Source of the DNA: Patescibacteria group bacterium
GTDB lineage: Bacteria; Patescibacteriota; Patescibacteriia; JAHIZJ01
Length of the DNA: 64,000 nt
Assembly: GCA_041661625.1 (NCBI GenBank)
Contig: JBAZUB010000001.1
Span: 434,001 to 498,000, forward strand
Direction: 5' to 3'
Shown: positions 60,901 through 64,000 of the stretch, one piece after another
Layout of the letters: the number at the start of each line of letters is the position of its first letter
How positions within the stretch are numbered: position 1 is the first letter of the stretch
Position numbers and translations under genes: made by a program
Notes under the pieces: generated by a model
Databases searched by the model: none
Told to the model about the DNA's origin: nothing
Seen by the model: only the letters and a program-made list of their open reading frames with translations

Positions 60901-63900
60901 GTTAGGTTGTAAAATTTTGTTGACCCGGTAACGCCGCCAATCGAACCCGCGCCTGAAACCGTAATAGTTGGCGTACCTGATGTATTATCGATTTTGCCCG
61001 TTCCCGCATTGGTAAAATCTCCGCCATTGATCGTCAAATCATGGTTAACGTTAAATGTCGTAGCCGTTGCCACTGTCACGTCCAATCCAACTGTCAACGT
61101 TGCGGCCGTATCAACTGCGACGCTGCCTGAAATTGCAAAGTTGCCGGTGATGGCCGACATAGAAGCTGATAATGTCGGCGTTCCGCTGCCTGACAGAGTC
61201 AGATGATAATACGGGTTGGTCGTGGGTAATTTCACGGCCTGGCTTGCCCCCGTATATTGGATGGTGTGGGCGCTGGTAGACGGAACCAGCGTGCCGGTCG
61301 CCATCACCGTGTTGGCAAATTGCGTGAGCGAGCTCGCTCCGGTGGCAAACGAGGCCGCTCCGTCGGCGCCGGTAATCGCCCCGCTGAATAATACCGTCGC
61401 GAGGTTATTATTGGTCAGGGTAAAGCCAGCGTTGATCGTCGCCGACCCGCCAAAAGTCATATTACTGGAACCGGCCAATGCTTGGCTGGCTGTAAAGATT
61501 ATCGCCCCCGTCCCGGTATTAAACGTAGTACCATTCATGGTGATGCCAGCACGGAAGCTGATACCTTCATTAATTGTGTTTTGAAATACTCCACCGGCGT
61601 TGACCGTAATCGCACCGCTAAAGAGTTTCGTGCCGCTCGTTGAAGCGGTGAAATCGAGTATCCCTGTAACCGAGGTTGTGTTTGTAACGGTAAGATCGTA
61701 ACCAGCCGCGTTAAAAGTCGTTCCTGTGCCAACTGTTAATGCGTTGGTGGTCAGATTAGCTCCCGTAGACATCGTCACCGTGCCCGATGTTTCCAGAAGC
61801 GTATTCACCGCGGTCACGGCGCACGTTTTAGTGCCGCTGGTGGAAAGCTTTAGGGTTTTGTACGTGACAACTCGACAGGTTTGATTGCCAGCACCATTGT
61901 AATCCACCGTATTGGCGTTGGTGGAGGCGTTAAAAGTCGTAACCGATATCACCGTTCCCGATACTAGTGAGTTATTCAGCGTCGAGCTGGTTCCTTGCGT
62001 CCACGAACCATTGCCCGACAGTACTCCAGTCATCGTGACGGTGCCGTTGTTTGTCACCGTGCCTGGACTAGTGACGGTGATTATCGGGATCGACATGGTT
62101 CCGGTCAAAACCGCCGAAGCCGTATCAAAAAGTATCGTGCCGGATCCAGTCATGGTAAACGCGCCACTGGACGATTGCGTAATACCGGCTCGAACGATGA
62201 CATTGGTGCTGGTTCCGCTGATGGTGCCGCCGCTGACAGAGACTAAACCAACAAAGGTTTTAGCGCCTGTGTCATTGGTCAGTGATAGCCCGCCGCCCGT
62301 TACGGTTGTTGTGCCGGTCACTGTCAGAGCTGTTGCGCCGGTTGTCAGAGTCCCTCCGGTCATGACTACCAAATTTCCAGCAATAGCGGTTGCATCTGCT
62401 AGAGTAATGCTCCCGCCGGTAACCTTATAATCTTGCAGTGTATTGCCGCCCGAAGTAAGTGTCTTACCGGTGCCATTCATGGCCAGTGTGCTGTCGGCGC
62501 TAGCACCACCACAGCTCCCTCCGGTTTCGGTAGTATATGTCCCGCCGGTAAAGTTCACATTACCCGACACGGTCCACGGACAAACGCCCGCCGTGATAAT
62601 TTCCAGCCCGGCGCCACCTCCCGTGAAATCGAGATCGCCGCCGACAATCACGATTGGATCGTACGTGGCGGCATCAAGGGTGAGGTTACCCGCGCCATAA
62701 GCGTCCACATACAAATATCCGCTGATGGTAACCGTCTGGCCGGTGGCTGTGCCCAACGTGGCGATATACCCCGTAGCCTCTAGCTGGACAAAGACGTTGT
62801 TGCCGTAGGTGCGCGCCGGTATCGTCATATTGGCCGAGGACAGATAGAAGTACATCGGGCACGAAACAGTCCCCGTGGTCGGGAAGGTTCCGTTTGTGTC
62901 GTAATAATAAAACCAACCCGGCCCGCTTATTGTCCCATCCAATACAAAGGTAGCGGCTCCGTCGAGATACGCATTGACATCATAAAAGGTAACTGTAGTG
63001 CCAGTAGATATTGTCAGTGTGTTAGTAATCGCCGTACCACCTACTATATAAATTGTTCCCGCCGTATTGAATGTCAAATTGTAGAAACCACCGTTTGCGT
63101 ATAGCGTCTTGCCTGCGCCGGTCATCGAGAAAGTATTGTTAGTTGCCGCCACAAAAGTTCCATCCCGAACATCAACATTCCCCGCCACCGACCAGGCACC
63201 TGCGCCGGTACGCAATGTCTCAAGACCGCTGCCCGCGCCTGTAAAATCCAAATCGCCTCCAATTGTAAACGTAGGCGCGTTGGCCACGCCGGTGAGTGCC
63301 ATGCCTGCCGTGTTGGCCGCGATAATATAAAGGTGCGATGATGCGCCCGATAGTATGAAGTTACCACTGGGCAAAGCTACCGTTCTGACAGCTGTCGCGT
63401 TTGAATATACCTCTACGCGACCCGAATAGGTTCGGGCGTCGATTGTGGTCGATGGAATAGCTACGCTCGTACTGTCGTAGCGTACGATCGAAGATAAGAC
63501 GCCGCTCGTCCCCGGCCCGCCCGACGTGCTGGTGAATGTGAGCGTGCCTGCGCCCGAGATGGTACTACTGGCGTCACCCCAGGTCAGCGTAGTACCGGTG
63601 TGGGTCACCGTAATACCGGTCGCGATATCCATCGTATCCCCCGCCGCCACGTTGAGCGTATTGGTAACCGTAAAACTATTGGTAATAACGTTAATGGTTG
63701 CGGTCGATGACGGATCAATCGTTAAATTATATAATGACTTGCTTGAGTTGAGATTTTTTCCACCCGTACCAGTCATAGTGAGCGTCGTGGTATTGGGCGT
63801 GAATGATCCGCTAGTTGTTAACGTAAAATTACCCGCACAAGATACCGACGTAGTAAACACAACATTGCCGGTTGAAGCATGGGAGAAATCTCCTGCGATC

Positions 63901-64000
63901 GCCGCCGAGGTTTTTGATATCGTAAATACTCCGCTGTATGAAGTAAAAGATATACTGGCTACTGATGTAATAGTGGCGGCGTCTTCCCAAGTTGACGCGT
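54987..64000 (-). CDS. Giant beta-solenoid-type surface protein, N-terminus beyond the window
   Basis: At least 3003 residues; the frame is open through base 64000 and the N-terminus is missing. The sequence is Thr/Ser/Gly/Asn-rich with short strand repeats such as NLTLSG, TVTG and TWTVSGNV, as in right-handed beta-helix adhesins. Five copies of a roughly 33-residue motif (G-D-x-D-F ... G-x-W-T/S-V-x-G-N-V) lie near 63190, 62570, 60205, 59395 and 58570. The last 140 residues carry the module shared with the two preceding proteins (DIDDVADGTVSTGSEEFGL, then YENTVTYTCSGNF). No domain for covalent anchoring is seen. It probably forms a long surface fibre. Confidence 0.88.
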   Translation of the reverse strand, partial: ASTWEDAATITSVASISFTSYSGVFTISKTSAAIAGDFSHASTGNVVFTTSVSCAGNFTLTTSGSFTPNTTTLTMTGTGGKNLNSSKSLYNLTIDPSSTATINVITNSFTVTNTLNVAAGDTMDIATGITVTHTGTTLTWGDASSTISGAGTLTFTSTSGGPGTSGVLSSIVRYDSTSVAIPSTTIDARTYSGRVEVYSNATAVRTVALPSGNFILSGASSHLYIIAANTAGMALTGVANAPTFTIGGDLDFTGAGSGLETLRTGAGAWSVAGNVDVRDGTFVAATNNTFSMTGAGKTLYANGGFYNLTFNTAGTIYIVGGTAITNTLTISTGTTVTFYDVNAYLDGAATFVLDGTISGPGWFYYYDTNGTFPTTGTVSCPMYFYLSSANMTIPARTYGNNVFVQLEATGYIATLGTATGQTVTISGYLYVDAYGAGNLTLDAATYDPIVIVGGDLDFTGGGAGLEIITAGVCPWTVSGNVNFTGGTYTTETGGSCGGASADSTLAMNGTGKTLTSGGNTLQDYKVTGGSITLADATAIAGNLVVMTGGTLTTGATALTVTGTTTVTGGGLSLTNDTGAKTFVGLVSVSGGTISGTSTNVIVRAGITQSSSGAFTMTGSGTILFDTASAVLTGTMSIPIITVTSPGTVTNNGTVTMTGVLSGNGSWTQGTSSTLNNSLVSGTVISVTTFNASTNANTVDYNGAGNQTCRVVTYKTLKLSTSGTKTCAVTAVNTLLETSGTVTMSTGANLTTNALTVGTGTTFNAAGYDLTVTNTTSVTGILDFTASTSGTKLFSGAITVNAGGVFQNTINEGISFRAGITMNGTTFNTGTGAIIFTASQALAGSSNMTFGGSATINAGFTLTNNNLATVLFSGAITGADGAASFATGASSLTQFANTVMATGTLVPSTSAHTIQYTGASQAVKLPTTNPYYHLTLSGSGTPTLSASMSAITGNFAISGSVAVDTAATLTVGLDVTVATATTFNVNHDLTINGGDFTNAGTGKIDNTSGTPTITVSGAGSIGGVTGSTKFYNLTLSGTPTFASSYTVKNNLTLPASVTAGSTTVTMSGTAGTLVGGGSTIYNLTIDPSSTGTITLNTSDLTVANTLNVAAADTLSIATGRVLTHTGSTLTWGDSSSTISGAGTGTLRFTDASGGPGTDGVISAITRFDAGNGNIASTTFDARTYSGQVELYNSGGSAKTVSCADASTYTFSGGSSHLYLYAEGAGSMTLLCDTTTDPTVTIGGDIDFVGSGIGSESITTGSGVWTVSGNVTLTDGTLTATSGNTLVMNSSTTTKTLTSNTQTLQNLTLSGKVTLANAVHTVAGNLDLTGSTLTVGTSTITMTGTSNSITGGEKILKNLTIDPASAGTISLVASDLALSGLLTVETGDALSIGSGLLLTTASSGTSVTLNGTGTISGSDGTLIYQTATAFPTTGTVSCIVRFDLGYYTTTQTISGRTYGSNVEVNSTTQEGASSVVTLGTGPINISGSLILTAGGFDSLTLTGLTNGPAVNITGDLDIANSPSNTETIITGTGTWTVSGNVDLTSGVLTATAGHTLVMNNSGATKTLTSNGQTLQNLTISGVVTLADAVHTVAGNLVLTGATLTPGSSTINMTGTSNSITGGGVTLANLTINPSSAGTITLSSSDLSVSSLLTVTSSDELALGAGRNLTLTGTSGTTLSLSGTISGTTGRLIYSSTEAFPTGGTITSILRMDTTGRSGMALSDRSSTDYGGTVEIYNNSGSASSIAFTIGTGSSQTINFGSHLYVICDNVQGVAVAADTYDPTINVTGDIDFTGVGATDNQEQLNFGDGTWTVGGNINFTDGYAAGAASTLIMSGTSKTLTSDANSLNNFNVTGTISTVDAADINGTFTVTTGSFTQGANVNLNIFGDFTLESGTTFTAASGTGKVIFDGDLWFNDKNASKQDIGNVEIGASPDTTDMASDMTVKSLKVLATDILNTHGYDIDSAGNITVLGELNATDDGEGDSTIINCAGNFNISSGAAYTADNSTLIMDATGTVTKTIVTDGDFNLYNLTINDGGGANNLTVQVSDALVLKGSLTITGGNLDTVSGVSSAIDVGVDWTNNDTFTARNGTVTLTASSGTPAIDADGTGADAFYNLVINDSGGGATYELNTAMDVDHDFTITGGNFDANGNTLTIGGSWANNDAFTSGTQTTTFDAAAGTPTIDGTGTGTSSFSTVIFNDGGNGITWQLTSDMDVNSDLTITGGTLDFNGSNTMSVAGNFTNYDAITQSTGTLKMDGTSGTKTIDMTEANGNVFNNVTFDDAGGGTTYKTKYPLDLDGNLTITGGTLDMSDAPTIWYLTNGATNASAGSWRMKSTDPAGSADDTTLCSDEGWVSDNRYCVLPPGEIGSWSAAPTSITETGWMLNNGAPVAGTIAAGAWSAKITAVYTPGNCGYTTKRLNSRLWKANADLSSPTALTGWVVQNLSEGANDYTVSLGTLSAQTLSNQVLYLEFYVTLSIQSCAGDPSATIINFRVNEGGSKQQLTTPAFTPQINIAGNWDNNDLYTHANGKVVFDASATGKTIEAGASSFYDVDVNNAAGGWTVQTDNMTVANNLSLTAGAAWALASSKTLEVDGTYSQTITGANTTWNAGSVLYFNGSGGMYDVNAKTHSGDVYVTLRIGQTEDIAMWNSSASTYVIDDSGLGDMGCLFSEDHGTTDGQLNIYGDCYSRLNEYWSYATDFDGTDISGSPRQANTKFAAGAIMTVDAGDALQIRGQNASSNRTAVTRQSSGNYSMLVSGTLDAQYYDFDYLSPAGLNFDETATITEMSDGTFDNRAKAFDPGSYINLTNTTTTKNLFRVIFDDPADGADANAQINIQAEGVGVNWTMFDWGGLNGGEDYDMEYTGAFVGWVHSETLSLSANTINFGLLNPSILATGNHDISVSTSAQGGYSCYAQEDTELQNGSFDIDDVADGTVSTGSEEFGLNCTGADCDLVADTAITTSPLTVASNSGPVTNSTTTMDYKVSVSSSTANGAYENTVTYTCSGNF
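58957..60240. repeat. Tandem DNA repeat of about 800 bases inside the giant gene
   Basis: Two adjacent stretches, roughly 58957-59430 and 59761-60240, encode clearly similar protein (TSNSITGG, NLTI, KTLTSN.QTLQNL, TWTVSGNV) and are also similar at DNA level, about 805-815 bases apart. This points to growth of the gene by tandem duplication. Confidence 0.7.

Noticed and set aside
54987..64000. CRISPR or non-coding tandem repeats
   Set aside because: The periodic sequence stays in one open minus-strand frame and encodes beta-solenoid repeats; no constant repeat with unique spacers is present.

Overview
The window looks like a chromosomal segment of a Candidate Phyla Radiation (Patescibacteria) bacterium, read with the standard code (TGA is used as a stop). 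The evidence is the mixture of compact housekeeping genes, many orphan genes and very large secreted proteins encoded beside a VirB6/TrbL-like membrane protein. No rRNA, CRISPR array, phage module or insertion sequence was seen. The placement is inferred from gene content, not from a marker tree.

Layout. 1-2410 (minus): heat-shock operon hrcA-grpE-hsp20-dnaK with a perfect CIRCE operator and a consensus promoter; dnaK runs off the left edge. 2.5-4.5 kb: a glycosyltransferase and a DUF559 nuclease gene with palindromic repeats. 4.5-19.7 kb (minus): a tight four-gene envelope operon with a small calcium-binding-type protein, a 3395-residue cysteine-rich secreted protein, a VirB6/TrbL-like membrane protein and a soluble partner. 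19.7-24.7 kb (minus): rsmA, tsaC and an unusual leuS in which the leucyl-tRNA synthetase carries an inserted Nudix domain and an inserted serine hydrolase domain. 25-31.2 kb: LysM/M23 peptidase, membrane proteins, SRAP, comM, lspA and a DksA-like protein. 31.2-31.8 kb: gene-free and highly structured. 31.8-39 kb: DUF3352-like protein, cytidylate kinase-like protein, a cytochrome b5 pair, and pnp-NYN-rpsO. 39-51 kb: an accessory zone of orphan single-gene transcription units, an XRE-type regulator, a Xer recombinase, tRNA-Arg, tRNA-His, exonuclease, patatin, Nudix and RRM genes. 51-64 kb (minus): a surface cluster with a DUF916-like protein and three secreted proteins sharing a C-terminal module; the last is a beta-solenoid-type protein of more than 3000 residues that runs off the right edge.

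Most striking finding. Both tRNA genes are preceded, a few bases after a good promoter, by a copy of their own 5' half split in the D arm by hairpin sequence. For tRNA-Arg a matching 3' half, split in the T arm, follows the gene. The outer halves can form a 7-bp acceptor stem with a compensatory base-pair change relative to the real tRNA, so the true tRNA-Arg looks nested inside a second, split tRNA-like structure. I do not know of a description of this arrangement. Other leading observations are the double domain insertion in LeuRS, a chain of abutting hairpins at 31307-31442, and a dispersed set of orphan genes that share a common gene architecture.
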